A stretch of DNA of 64,000 bases from NCBI GenBank assembly GCA_038118725.1, contig JAYOIK010000019.1, forward strand, positions 7,735 to 71,734, given 5' to 3'. The position numbers were made by a program, and so were the translations under genes. Below, piece after piece: positions 25,328 through 34,025 of the stretch. Under the pieces are notes generated by a model. The model was not told where the DNA came from and did not search any database. It saw only the letters and a list, made by a program, of their open reading frames with translations. The stretch is from JADHLJ01 sp038118725 (GTDB taxonomy: Bacteria > Pseudomonadota > Alphaproteobacteria > Thalassobaculales > Thalassobaculaceae). Each line of letters opens with the position of its first letter. Positions within the stretch are counted from its first letter, which is position 1.

Positions 25328-25448
25328 TTACAATCAGGTTAACATCGCCTGTTGATTTTTGAGCGCCGATACGCAATCACACCCTTGAAACGATGAACAC
25401 GGAAGACGCGACGGTGCGTCTGACAATTAAATACGGGTGGAGGGTGCG

Positions 25449-27062
25449 GTGGCGAAACCGGCGGGGCCGAATGGCCTGAACGATCTCGGGAAACATGGCC
25501 TTTACAATACGGCTTCGGTTCACTGGAACCTAAGCGCCCCCGCGCTCTATCAGGAAGCGATAGCGCGAGGCGAGGGCGTGGTGACCGCTGGCGGCGCGCT
25601 AACGGTCAATACCGGTGTCCATACCGGACGCTCGCCCAAGGACAAGTACATTGTCGACACCCCAAGCGTGCATGACAATGTAAACTGGGGCCCGATCAAC
25701 AAACCGATCAGCCCGGAGATTTTCAACAAGATGCATCAGCGCGTCGCGGCCTACCTCCAAGGTCGCGACATTTTCGTTCAGGATTGTTTCGCCGGGGCCG
25801 ACCCGGCCCATCGGTTGAAGGTACGGGTGGTTACCGAATCGGCCTGGCCGAATCTATTCGCGCAAAACATGTTTATTCGTCCGACCGCGGAGCAGAAGGT
25901 CGGTTTCGAACCGGACTTCACAATCCTGCACGCGCCCGGTCTTCAGGCACGCGGCGCCGATGACGGATTGAACTCAGAAACCTTCGTGCTTGTTAACTTC
26001 GACGCCAAGATGGTGGTGATCGGTGGCTCGCACTACGCCGGTGAAATCAAGAAATCGATTTTCGGCATTCTGAACTACCTTCTTCCCGATCGCGGCGTCA
26101 TGCCGATGCATTGCTCGGCGAATGTCGGCGCCGCCGGTGACACGGCCATATTCTTCGGTCTTTCCGGTACCGGGAAAACCACGCTTTCCGCCGACCCGAA
26201 TCGTACGCTGATCGGTGATGACGAACACGGCTGGTCCTCGAACGGCGTATTCAATTTCGAGGGTGGCTGTTACGCCAAGGTGATCAACCTTTCCGCCGAG
26301 GCCGAGCCGGAAATCTACGCGACGACCAATCGGTTCGGGACTGTCCTCGAGAACGTGGTGTTTGATCCCGCGACGCGGGCTCTCGATCTTTTCGACGGAA
26401 GCCTTACCGAGAACACCAGGGCCTGCTATCCGCTTGAGTTTATCGACAATGCCAGCGCGACAGGCATGGCGGAGCACCCAAAGAATATCGTGATGCTGAC
26501 CGCGGACGCGTTCGGCGTGCTGCCGCCAATCGCGAGGCTGTCCCCGGAACAGGCGATGTATCATTTCCTTTCGGGATATACCGCCAAGGTCGCGGGCACG
26601 GAGAAGGGGATGGGAAGCGAGCCCGAGGCGACTTTTTCGACATGTTTCGGCGCCCCGTTCATGCCGCGTCATCCAACGGTCTATGGCGAGATGCTGCGCG
26701 AGCGTATCGCCAATCATCAAGCCACGTGTTGGCTGGTCAATACCGGATGGTCCGGCGGTCGCGCCGGCGATGGCGGCGAGCGAATGAAGATCGCCTATAC
26801 GCGGGCAATGGTCAGCGCGGCGCTCGACGGTCGTCTAACGGCCGCGCCGTTGCGGCTGGACGAAAAGTTCGGATTGAGCGTTCCGGAAAACTGCCCGGAC
26901 GTACCCTCGGACATTCTTCGCCCGCGTACCACGTGGAACGATAAGTCCAGCTACGATACGACGGCCGCGGAACTGTGTGGACGCTTCGCCGACAACTTCA
27001 AACAATTCGAGACTCATGTGGGCGACGCTGTTCGCGCCGCCGGTATACGTTCCGCCGCGTAA
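25449..27062 (+). CDS. pckA: Phosphoenolpyruvate carboxykinase (ATP)
   Basis: A 537-residue ATP-type PEP carboxykinase, which turns oxaloacetate into PEP in the first step of gluconeogenesis. Visible are TGRSPKDKYIVD, the kinase-1a P-loop FFGLSGTGKTTLSADPNR with the metal-binding IGDDEHGWS, and the C-terminal NTGWSGG. The frame allows GTG at 25437, but the GTG at 25449 has GGAGGG (25439-25444) four bases upstream and is preferred. A CtrA-like motif (TTAC-N7-TTAAC) lies at 25328-25343. Placement near ChvG-ChvI and the PTS-type regulators suggests control by them. Confidence 0.97.
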   Translation: MAKPAGPNGLNDLGKHGLYNTASVHWNLSAPALYQEAIARGEGVVTAGGALTVNTGVHTGRSPKDKYIVDTPSVHDNVNWGPINKPISPEIFNKMHQRVAAYLQGRDIFVQDCFAGADPAHRLKVRVVTESAWPNLFAQNMFIRPTAEQKVGFEPDFTILHAPGLQARGADDGLNSETFVLVNFDAKMVVIGGSHYAGEIKKSIFGILNYLLPDRGVMPMHCSANVGAAGDTAIFFGLSGTGKTTLSADPNRTLIGDDEHGWSSNGVFNFEGGCYAKVINLSAEAEPEIYATTNRFGTVLENVVFDPATRALDLFDGSLTENTRACYPLEFIDNASATGMAEHPKNIVMLTADAFGVLPPIARLSPEQAMYHFLSGYTAKVAGTEKGMGSEPEATFSTCFGAPFMPRHPTVYGEMLRERIANHQATCWLVNTGWSGGRAGDGGERMKIAYTRAMVSAALDGRLTAAPLRLDEKFGLSVPENCPDVPSDILRPRTTWNDKSSYDTTAAELCGRFADNFKQFETHVGDAVRAAGIRSAA

Positions 27063-27128
27063 GGTGATCTAGGCCCATCTGAAAGCTGCCGCGCCGAAAA
27101 GCGTGATGGTTCGGCGGGAAGATAACCG

Positions 27129-27758
27129 ATGCCATCACTAGAGACGCTCCTGGTGTTTACCTTGGCGGCGATGGTCATGAATCTGTCTCCGGGCCCCTCC
27201 AATTTCTACGTACTTTCCCGATCCGTCGGACAAGGAACGGGCGCAGGGATTGTGGCGGCGGCGGGATTGGCCATTGGCGGTTTGGTGCACGTCCTGGCGG
27301 CGACGCTCGGTCTTTCGCTTCTATTCGAGGCCGCGCCACTGCTGTACATGACCTTCAAGTTCGCTGGAGCAGCTTACCTTGTCTATCTAGGCGTCAGGAC
27401 GTTTCTGACGAAAATCGACCCCGAGGTCTCGGTGGCGGTGAATCGCCGCCCGGGCGCGCGAATTCTAAGGGAAAGCGTTTTGGTCGAGGTGCTGAACCCA
27501 AAGACCGCGCTGTTCTTCATAGCGTTCCTACCGCAATTCGTGGATCCGTCCAAGCCGGTCATATCGCAGTTTCTTGTGCTCGGGTTTACCGTCACCGTGA
27601 CGGCGATACCTTGCGATATCGCGGTCGCGGTAGGCACGGGAAAGATGACGCGTTGGCTGAAGGGCAATCCAGGTGTCCAGCGCTTGCAGAATCGAGTATC
27701 CGGTGAAATTCTCGTTGGGCTTGGCGCGTATGTCGGCCTTGAGGGGCGCTTCGACTAA
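27129..27758 (+). CDS. LysE/RhtB-family transporter
   Basis: A 209-residue membrane protein with about six hydrophobic segments. It carries the family start (LVFTLAAMVMNLSPGPSNFY) and the central VEVLNPKTALFFIAFLPQF. LysE/RhtB proteins export amino acids or their derivatives across the inner membrane. It follows pckA by 67 bases and leads into the flavin monooxygenase gene 28 bases later. The exported compound is unknown; its position with the monooxygenase and CoA-transferase genes suggests, but does not show, a shared pathway. Confidence 0.9.
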   Translation: MPSLETLLVFTLAAMVMNLSPGPSNFYVLSRSVGQGTGAGIVAAAGLAIGGLVHVLAATLGLSLLFEAAPLLYMTFKFAGAAYLVYLGVRTFLTKIDPEVSVAVNRRPGARILRESVLVEVLNPKTALFFIAFLPQFVDPSKPVISQFLVLGFTVTVTAIPCDIAVAVGTGKMTRWLKGNPGVQRLQNRVSGEILVGLGAYVGLEGRFD

Positions 27759-27786
27759 TCCTGGAGCGGGATGGAGAATACCCCCG

Positions 27787-28917
27787 ATGCGTGTTCTGGT
27801 GGTTGGCGGCGGCCCGGCGGGACTGTATTTCTCCGCCCTTCTTAAGAGTTCAAACCCGGATCATGACGTAACGATTCTGGAGCGAAATCCTCCCGGCGCG
27901 ACCTACGGCTTCGGTGTGGTGTTTCCGGAGGCGGCGCTCGGCTATCTTGGTGAAGCGGACCGCGACTCCCATGCCCGGATCGTTGAGGCCTTGGAGACTT
28001 GGCGCGACCTAACCATCGTTCATCGTGATCATGCCGTCAGGATCGACGGTAACGGGTTTTCCGGTATCGCTCGCCTGGAACTCCTCCGATTGCTCGCCGG
28101 TTTTTGCCACCAAGCCGGCGTTGTCGTGCGGCACAATGTGGAGGCGCGGGCGCGAGATCTCGAAGGATATGATCTGGTTGTCGGAGCGGACGGGATAAAC
28201 TCAGTGGTTCGTGAGTCGGCGCGCGCGACGTTCCAACCTAACATCGAGACCCTGACGAACTGGTTTATCTGGTACGGAACTCAACGGGTATTCGACACGC
28301 TGACCTTGACCTTTCGGGCTAGTGAAGACGGTCACTTTGTCGCGCATCACTATCGCTATTCCCCCGAAATGAGCACATTCATTGTGGAATGCGACGCCGA
28401 GACCTATCGAGCCGCTGGTTTTTCCGAGATGAGCGATGCCGAGAGCCGACGCTATTGCGAGGGGATTTTCGCGAATGACCTTGAAGGGAACGCTTTGATC
28501 TCAAACGCATCGATTTGGAGACGGTTCTCGGTTACGAGAGTTGAGAACTGGAGTGACGGAAACCGTGTTTTGATTGGTGATGCGTTGCGAAGCGTGCATT
28601 TCTCCATCGGATCGGGCACCCGCTTGGCCCTGGAGGACGCGATCGCGCTTTGGCGGGCGTTGGTTGAGTTTCCGAACGACGTTGGCGATGCTTTGCGGGC
28701 CTTCGAAGCGGCGCGACGACCGGTGGTCGAAAAGCTTCTGAACGCGGCGGCGGGGAGCTATGGGTGGTATGAGCATATCGCGAGGCATATGCGGCTTGAG
28801 CCCCTTGATCTGGCCTATGCCTACATGACACGCAGTGGCCGGGTCGACGAGACGCGCCTGAGAAGCATCGCGCCTGGTTTCATGTGCGACTATGATCTCT
28901 CAAGATCCGCGAACTAG
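27787..28917 (+). CDS. FAD-dependent aromatic-type monooxygenase
   Basis: A 376-residue group A flavin monooxygenase: FAD-binding VLVVGGGPAGLYFSALL, the mid-protein DLVVGADGINSVVRES, and the second FAD motif NRVLIGDALRSVHFSIGSGT. It most resembles the monooxygenase domain of anthraniloyl-CoA and salicylyl-CoA hydroxylases, which act on CoA-activated aromatics, and lacks their C-terminal reductase part. The start at 27787 gives the FAD motif at the very N-terminus, as expected. The CoA-transferase-like gene 30 bases downstream fits a CoA-ester substrate. Confidence 0.8.
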   Translation: MRVLVVGGGPAGLYFSALLKSSNPDHDVTILERNPPGATYGFGVVFPEAALGYLGEADRDSHARIVEALETWRDLTIVHRDHAVRIDGNGFSGIARLELLRLLAGFCHQAGVVVRHNVEARARDLEGYDLVVGADGINSVVRESARATFQPNIETLTNWFIWYGTQRVFDTLTLTFRASEDGHFVAHHYRYSPEMSTFIVECDAETYRAAGFSEMSDAESRRYCEGIFANDLEGNALISNASIWRRFSVTRVENWSDGNRVLIGDALRSVHFSIGSGTRLALEDAIALWRALVEFPNDVGDALRAFEAARRPVVEKLLNAAAGSYGWYEHIARHMRLEPLDLAYAYMTRSGRVDETRLRSIAPGFMCDYDLSRSAN

Positions 28918-28947
28918 TATGATTAACGAAGCAATTGAGGTTCTCTG

Positions 28948-30168
28948 ATGTACGACCTGCTTTCAGGTTTGAGGGTTGTCGAGGGATCGGCTTTCGTCGC
29001 CGCTCCCTTGGGAGGAATGACCCTGGCGCAACTTGGCGCCGAGGTCATTCGGTTCGACCCCGTGGGCGGCGGCATGGATCATCGGCGGTGGCCATTGGAC
29101 AGTCAGGGCAGGAGTCTTTATTGGGCCGGATTGAACAAGGGTAAGAAGTCGATCGCGGTCAATACACGCGAGGAAGAGGGCCGGGAACTGATCCGCGCCC
29201 TGATTTGCGAGCCTGGCCCGGATCGGGGTGTTTTTCTGACCAATCACCCACCCGGTGGACCCTTCGGTTATGAGGCCTTAAAGGAACGGCGTGATGACTT
29301 GATCATGCTTAACGTTCTGGGCAGCCACGATGGATCGCCGGCGGTCGATTACACGATCAATTGCGCTCTCGGGTTTCCTTTCGCCACTGGCCCTCGTGGC
29401 AATGACGGACCGGTTAACCACCTTCTGCCGGCGTGGGATCTCGTTACCGGAAGCATGGCCGCGACGGGGATACTCGCGGCCGAAAGAAAGCGTTCACGCC
29501 AAGGCGGCGGCAGATTGATCAATCTGGCGCTCTCTGATGTTGGTATCTGGGTTGCGAGCGCGCTTGGTCATATCGCCGAAGCTGAACTTCTGGGCCGCAA
29601 TCGGGTGGCGGACGGCAATCATGTTTACGGCGCCTTTGGACACGACTTCGCGACCTCGAATGGACAGAGGGTCATGGTCACGGCCTTGACCAAGGCTCAA
29701 TGGCGCCGATTGAAGAAGGCCGTGGATATCGAAGAGGCTGTCGGGCGGATCGAACAAGGTCGATCGCTTGATTTGGATGACGAAGGTGACCGTTATCAGG
29801 CGCGGGACGAGATCGTGGCGCTGATCACGCCTTGGATGGCGGCTCGAGACGTTGCGACCGTGCGCGAGGTCTTGGACGGCGTCGGGGTGCTGTGGGGGCC
29901 TTATCGGACCTTTACGGAACTTGTCGGCGAAGACCCTCGTTGCTCGACCGCCAATCCCATGATGGGGCGTATTAGCCAGCCCGGCATCGGTGACTATCTG
30001 GCGGCGGGTCTCCCTCTGCGATTTTCCGATGTTGAGGCCCTACCGGTTGCTCCCGCGCCGATCCTGGGAGCGGATACCGACGCGGTGCTCGCCGATGCGC
30101 TGGGCCTGCCTGGGCATGCGATAGCGGATCTTCATGACCGGGGCATCGTCGGTGGCCCCGTGGTCTAG
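28948..30168 (+). CDS. mct: Family III CoA-transferase, 2-methylfumaryl-CoA isomerase-like
   Basis: A 406-residue family III (CaiB/BaiF-type) CoA-transferase. From memory, it matches 2-methylfumaryl-CoA isomerase (mesaconyl-CoA C1-C4 CoA transferase, Mct) over its length: GLRVVEGSAFVAAPLGGMTL, LGAEVIRFDPVGGG, WAGLNKGKKSIAV, VNHLLPAWDLVTG, GNHVYGAFGHDF and QPGIGDYLAAGLPL. Mct moves CoA within a C5 dicarboxylic acid in the 3-hydroxypropionate bicycle. No other gene of that cycle is in the window, so a different C5 or dicarboxylate route is possible. The stop shares CTAG with the convergent dioxygenase gene. Confidence 0.75.
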   Translation: MYDLLSGLRVVEGSAFVAAPLGGMTLAQLGAEVIRFDPVGGGMDHRRWPLDSQGRSLYWAGLNKGKKSIAVNTREEEGRELIRALICEPGPDRGVFLTNHPPGGPFGYEALKERRDDLIMLNVLGSHDGSPAVDYTINCALGFPFATGPRGNDGPVNHLLPAWDLVTGSMAATGILAAERKRSRQGGGRLINLALSDVGIWVASALGHIAEAELLGRNRVADGNHVYGAFGHDFATSNGQRVMVTALTKAQWRRLKKAVDIEEAVGRIEQGRSLDLDDEGDRYQARDEIVALITPWMAARDVATVREVLDGVGVLWGPYRTFTELVGEDPRCSTANPMMGRISQPGIGDYLAAGLPLRFSDVEALPVAPAPILGADTDAVLADALGLPGHAIADLHDRGIVGGPVV

Positions 30169-31280
30169 GTCTCGGCGCGTTCCAGTACCGCCAAACTGCT
30201 GAGCATTCCGTCCATGTCCACGTAACATCCTTGGAGATGGCGTTGACCGGCGCTGGAGAAGGCCGTGCGGCCGTGAAGTACTCGACGATTGTCGACGGCG
30301 AAAAGTTCGCCGGGTTCCAGTTTGAAGGCCAAGGCCGCGTCGGGGGCGAAAAGCAGTTCCGCGAAGCGGCGGTAGGCCCCGTAGAACGCGGGCACGTCTT
30401 CCATCGCGATATCTAGTTGCGCGAGGGAACGGTTGTTGAATCGGACCTCGGTAATCTCCCCGTGATCATCCACGCTGATCATCGGACGTCGCGCGGTCAG
30501 TTCGGTATCCTCCGAGCGATAGGTGAAGCGTACCCAGGTTCGGCTCAGAATGTCGAAGGCCGAAGGATCGGTCCGTCGCAGTTGTTCCGCGGCACCGAAA
30601 CCATCCACCAGTGTCGTTTCCCCGCCGGCGCTATCATTGCGGAGGCAATGCAGAAGCTGAATCCCCGGAACCGGGTCCCGGTAAGGATTGTCGGTATGGA
30701 CCGATAAAGCCATGCCGGTATAGGCGAGGTTGACAGGGTTCGCCTCGGCGCGAACGTCAAACAGGCGACCGTAGTTGGTTTCCCGCGCGAAACCGAACCG
30801 TTCCGCGACCTCCAGCACCATGCCGGACCTGTTTGGTGCTCCTGTCAGAACAGCGAAACCACGGTCGCGAATATCGGCGAGCCAAGTCGTCAAATGCGCC
30901 GGCTTGGTCGATATGTCGGCCCGTTCCGTCTTGGGTGGGCCCTCCTTAAAATCCTTCCGGCTCCACGTCCTTGGTACCGCCTCCGCACGTGTGCAGGCCG
31001 GGGCGAGATCGTCCACCATGAAGATCGAGGTTTTATTGTCGGGCGAGAATGTCAGGCGAATGGATGATTGGTCCGCTGTCTCGATCGCCGTGATCCTAGG
31101 ATCCAAGGGGAGGTCGGTGATGTTGGTCAGTTTTTGACCGTTTCCCGGGTCGCGGTCATCCGGGACATTGTCCCGCAGCCAGATCGCTGGGAGCCGAAAG
31201 GTCGCGCCGCCTGCGTCGATGACCAAGGTTCGTCCCTCGTCGGCGATAGCCATGGTCGCTTCGGGCCTGGTTGCATCCAT
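30165..31280 (-). CDS. 2-Oxoglutarate/Fe(II) dioxygenase, gamma-butyrobetaine hydroxylase-like
   Basis: A 371-residue protein with the two-part butyrobetaine dioxygenase layout: an N-terminal zinc-domain-like region (RLPAIWLRDNVPDDRDPGNG) and a TauD-type catalytic core. Iron ligands are in LSVHTDNPYRDPVPG (His-X-Asp) and the distal DNRRVLHGRTAF; the 2-OG-binding Arg is near RHLQGCYVD. The N-terminal domain lacks obvious paired cysteines, so zinc binding is doubtful. Relatives hydroxylate butyrobetaine in carnitine synthesis or trimethylaminoethylphosphonate. GGGAG lies seven bases before the ATG. Confidence 0.8.
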   Translation of the reverse strand: MDATRPEATMAIADEGRTLVIDAGGATFRLPAIWLRDNVPDDRDPGNGQKLTNITDLPLDPRITAIETADQSSIRLTFSPDNKTSIFMVDDLAPACTRAEAVPRTWSRKDFKEGPPKTERADISTKPAHLTTWLADIRDRGFAVLTGAPNRSGMVLEVAERFGFARETNYGRLFDVRAEANPVNLAYTGMALSVHTDNPYRDPVPGIQLLHCLRNDSAGGETTLVDGFGAAEQLRRTDPSAFDILSRTWVRFTYRSEDTELTARRPMISVDDHGEITEVRFNNRSLAQLDIAMEDVPAFYGAYRRFAELLFAPDAALAFKLEPGELFAVDNRRVLHGRTAFSSAGQRHLQGCYVDMDGMLSSLAVLERAET

Positions 31281-31310
31281 TTTGTTGCTCCCGCCTTTAC
31301 GGCTATCTGT

Positions 31311-31946
31311 TCAGCGTCTCCACGTACCATCCAAGCCTTGCTCGTCCAGCCAATCGGCGAACGCGTCGGGCCGGTACCGGGATCTTGCCCAGTCGGAGAT
31401 CGTCAGACCGCCATGATCCGCCTCGAAATATCTTGGGAAAGACCGGATCCACCGTTGATAGCGTTTTGGTAGATGCAGATACGGAATCGCCGACATCTGG
31501 CGTCGAGCATCGGCTGCACCGTCGAGGCCGTCGCGATGCAGAATGTAGATCGCGGCGGCCAAGGCGGTGCGGTCGGCGCCGCCCGAGCACTTGATAAGCA
31601 AAGGGCGCGGCGCCGACTCGAAGGCTTCAAGCAAGTCGACCAGCATCCGTTGCTTGGGCAGTCGCCTTGAGTGAAGCGGCCGGTCGAGATAGCCGATGGA
31701 CAAGCTCTCGCATGCTGCGCGTTCGGGTAGATACCAGGTGGATTTTGGGTTTTCGCCCCGCAGATTCACCACCGTGGCGATACCGTGCGCCTTCAGGAGC
31801 TGCGCGACGTGACCGCCATACATCTGCGCGGATCGGTATAGGTTCTCGTCGACGCGATGCCAGTTATAGGCGCGGGCGAGAACAAAATGCCACGGCGACA
31901 GGGCGCCGCTCCTATTCCGGCATCCAGGTTGCCGGATCGGCGGCAA
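31311..31946 (-). CDS. Protein tyrosine/dual-specificity phosphatase-like protein
   Basis: A phosphatase domain with the signature LLIKCSGGADRTALAAAIYI (Cys-X5-Arg). It is preceded by NWHRVDENLYRSAQMYG, typical of bacterial DSP-like proteins. The general acid loop is probably near DRPLHS. No ATG or GTG exists in frame near the expected N-terminus; TTG at 31946 (overlapping the hisS end by 35 bases) or CTG at 31901 are the best starts. The frame itself runs far into hisS antiparallel coding and is not real there. It lies 30 bases before the dioxygenase gene. Confidence 0.7.
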   Translation of the reverse strand: MPPIRQPGCRNRSGALSPWHFVLARAYNWHRVDENLYRSAQMYGGHVAQLLKAHGIATVVNLRGENPKSTWYLPERAACESLSIGYLDRPLHSRRLPKQRMLVDLLEAFESAPRPLLIKCSGGADRTALAAAIYILHRDGLDGAADARRQMSAIPYLHLPKRYQRWIRSFPRYFEADHGGLTISDWARSRYRPDAFADWLDEQGLDGTWRR

Positions 31947-33237
31947 CCTGATCGCGCGACGCGGAGTTCTTGACCTGATGTTCGCCGTCTTCCTCGGTCG
32001 GTGGGAACCAGACCCAGGGGATGCCTTTCTCGCCGGCATATTTGAGCTGGGCGTTGAGCTTTCGGTCTTCGTGATACTGCTCGACCTTGAAGCCCCGGGA
32101 GCGCAGGGTATGCGCGGTCTCGCGCACCAAGGCGTAGGGCGCGCCGCGGGTATGAGCGACAAGGATATCCGTCGGCGCCTTGCGACCCGCTTGGATCCGG
32201 CCCTCGCGCATGAGCTTGGCGAAGATACGGGTCAGGCCAATGGAAATGCCTATACCCGGCAAGCGCTTGCTGACGAGATCGCCAACGAGATTGTCATAGC
32301 GTCCACCGCCGCAAACCGTCGGAAAATCCGGAAAGTCGGCGAACTTCGCTTCGTAAACCGTGCCGGTATAATACGCGAGTCCGCGGGCGATCGAGAGATC
32401 CGCGACGAAAGCGCCCTCGGGGAAACGCTCCAACTCGCGCATCACGAAGTGGAGTTCCTCAAGCCCTTGTTCCAGTAACTCGGAGCTGACGCCGAGCGCC
32501 CGGACCCGTTGCACGACCGAGGCATCGTTGCCTTGAATCTCCGCGAGGCCGAGAACTTTTTCGATCGTCGCGCCATCTAGGCCGAGCTCGTCGGTCAGCA
32601 TCGCGCCGACACCCTTGGGGCCGATCTTGTCCAGCTTGTCGATGATGCGGATCGCGTTGCCGGCATCGGTGATGCCGAGCCCGCAATAGTATCCCTCGAG
32701 AACCTTGCGGTTATTGATTTTGGTGACCAGCGGACCGGCGCCGATCGCCTCCACCGCCTCGTGCATGATGACCGGGATCTCGGCGTCGAAATGGAGTGGT
32801 ATCTCCCGCGTATCGACGACATCGACGTCGCATTGCAGGAATTCGCGAAAACGACCGTCTTGCGGACGCTCGCCACGCCAGGCCTTCTGAATCTGATAGC
32901 GTTTAAACGGGAATGTCAGGTCGTTCATATTGGCGGCCACGTAGCGCGCCATCGGGACCGTCATGTCGTAGTGCAGCGCGTAGGTCGGCTCCGCCTTGTC
33001 CGAGGGATCGGCCATCAGGCGACCGATCGTGTAGATCTCCTTGTCCGTATCGCCCTGTTTTAGCAAAACCTCCACCGGCTCGACGGTACGAGGTTCGATC
33101 GACGCGAAGCCATAGCTTTCAAAGACCGATCGCAGCTTGTCGATCCACTCCAACTCGACCATCCGGTATTGCGGTAGCAGTTCCGGAAAACCACTGATGG
33201 GACGGAGTTTTTCCTTCGGGGTCATGCGTGATGACAT
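31912..33237 (-). CDS. hisS: Histidine-tRNA ligase
   Basis: A 441-residue class II histidyl-tRNA synthetase. Motif 1 lies in YGFASIEPRTVEPVEVLLKQG; motif 2 contains FPFKRYQIQKAWRGERPQ and REFLQCDVDVV. The histidine-binding RGLAYYTGTVYEA and motif 3 GIGISIGLTRIF are clear, and a C-terminal anticodon-binding domain follows (LRSRGFKVEQY). It charges tRNA-His in the cytosol. The gene sits downstream of gapR and leads into the phosphatase and dioxygenase genes, all leftward. Confidence 0.97.
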   Translation of the reverse strand: MSSRMTPKEKLRPISGFPELLPQYRMVELEWIDKLRSVFESYGFASIEPRTVEPVEVLLKQGDTDKEIYTIGRLMADPSDKAEPTYALHYDMTVPMARYVAANMNDLTFPFKRYQIQKAWRGERPQDGRFREFLQCDVDVVDTREIPLHFDAEIPVIMHEAVEAIGAGPLVTKINNRKVLEGYYCGLGITDAGNAIRIIDKLDKIGPKGVGAMLTDELGLDGATIEKVLGLAEIQGNDASVVQRVRALGVSSELLEQGLEELHFVMRELERFPEGAFVADLSIARGLAYYTGTVYEAKFADFPDFPTVCGGGRYDNLVGDLVSKRLPGIGISIGLTRIFAKLMREGRIQAGRKAPTDILVAHTRGAPYALVRETAHTLRSRGFKVEQYHEDRKLNAQLKYAGEKGIPWVWFPPTEEDGEHQVKNSASRDQVAADPATWMPE

Positions 33238-33295
33238 GGGGCTTGCCTTTCACCAGATTCGGCCCTGTTTCAGGGCCAGGGTGCCCGTGACGTCG

Positions 33296-33541
33296 TTACG
33301 CCATGCCGATCGCGTGTTGATAGAGCTGAAGGAGCTCTTCCTGTTCCTGGCGATCCTCGCGATCCAGTTTCCTGAGACGGATGATCTGACGCATGATCTT
33401 CACGTCGAAGCCATTGCCCTTCGCCTCGGCGAATACTTCCCGGATATCGGCCGCCAGCGCCGCCTTTTCCTCTTCCAGGCGCTCGATACGCTCGATATAG
33501 GAGCGCAACTGATCGCCCGCGATGCCAGCTACCTCGGCCAT
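33296..33541 (-). CDS. gapR: GapR-family DNA-binding protein (DUF2312)
   Basis: An 81-residue protein of the DUF2312/GapR family: QLRSYIERIERLEEEKAALA, AEAKGNGFDVKIMRQIIRLR and a C-terminal YQHAIGM. GapR in Caulobacter binds AT-rich, overtwisted DNA and helps topoisomerases ahead of the replication fork and transcription. The start at 33541 gives the usual short length; the frame to 33766 is antisense to the next gene. It lies upstream of hisS in the same direction. Confidence 0.93.
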   Translation of the reverse strand: MAEVAGIAGDQLRSYIERIERLEEEKAALAADIREVFAEAKGNGFDVKIMRQIIRLRKLDREDRQEQEELLQLYQHAIGMA

Positions 33542-33626
33542 GATATATCCTCTTCCATCAGTGATCGGGCGGGACAATAGTCTTCCTCCCGGTTGCTCGC
33601 AAGGGGTTGACGTTTGGGAACAAATC

Positions 33627-34025
33627 ATGAACAAAGAAAATACCATGAATGATACGTCCACCGCCGAGGACCTGGCCCGGAATCTATGGCGTTGTTTTGA
33701 CCAGGGGCGGTTTCGCGACGCGTCGGCGTTTCTGGCCGCCGACTTCGAGGCTGTCTGGCCAAACACGCGAGAGCGAATTCGCGGCGCCGGGAATTTTATC
33801 GCTCTGAACGAGGCTTATCCTGGGGCCTGGCGTTGTACCGTGGAAGACGTCAAGGCGACGCCTGGCGGCGTGGTCACGACCACGCGGATCAGCGACGGTA
33901 CGCTCGAGTTGTTCGCGATTTCCTTCCTTGAGGTGAAGGATGGTCGGATAATACGAGCCGAGGAGTATTTTGGCGATGTGATCGAACCACCCTTCGATCG
34001 CTCGAAATGGGCGGAACGATACTGA
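33627..34025 (+). CDS. SnoaL/NTF2-like protein
   Basis: A 132-residue protein with the cone-shaped SnoaL/NTF2-like fold pattern: an N-terminal helix (EDLARNLWRCFDQGRFRDAS), ADFEAVWPNTRERIRGAGNF, and the closing strand block ISFLEVKDGRIIRAEEYFGD. Members include small isomerases, hydrolases and binding proteins. No catalytic residue set is recognised, so function is open. Two ATGs (33627 and 33645) are possible; the first follows GGGAAC. The stop overlaps the start of the next gene (TGATG), implying coupling. Confidence 0.8.
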   Translation: MNKENTMNDTSTAEDLARNLWRCFDQGRFRDASAFLAADFEAVWPNTRERIRGAGNFIALNEAYPGAWRCTVEDVKATPGGVVTTTRISDGTLELFAISFLEVKDGRIIRAEEYFGDVIEPPFDRSKWAERY

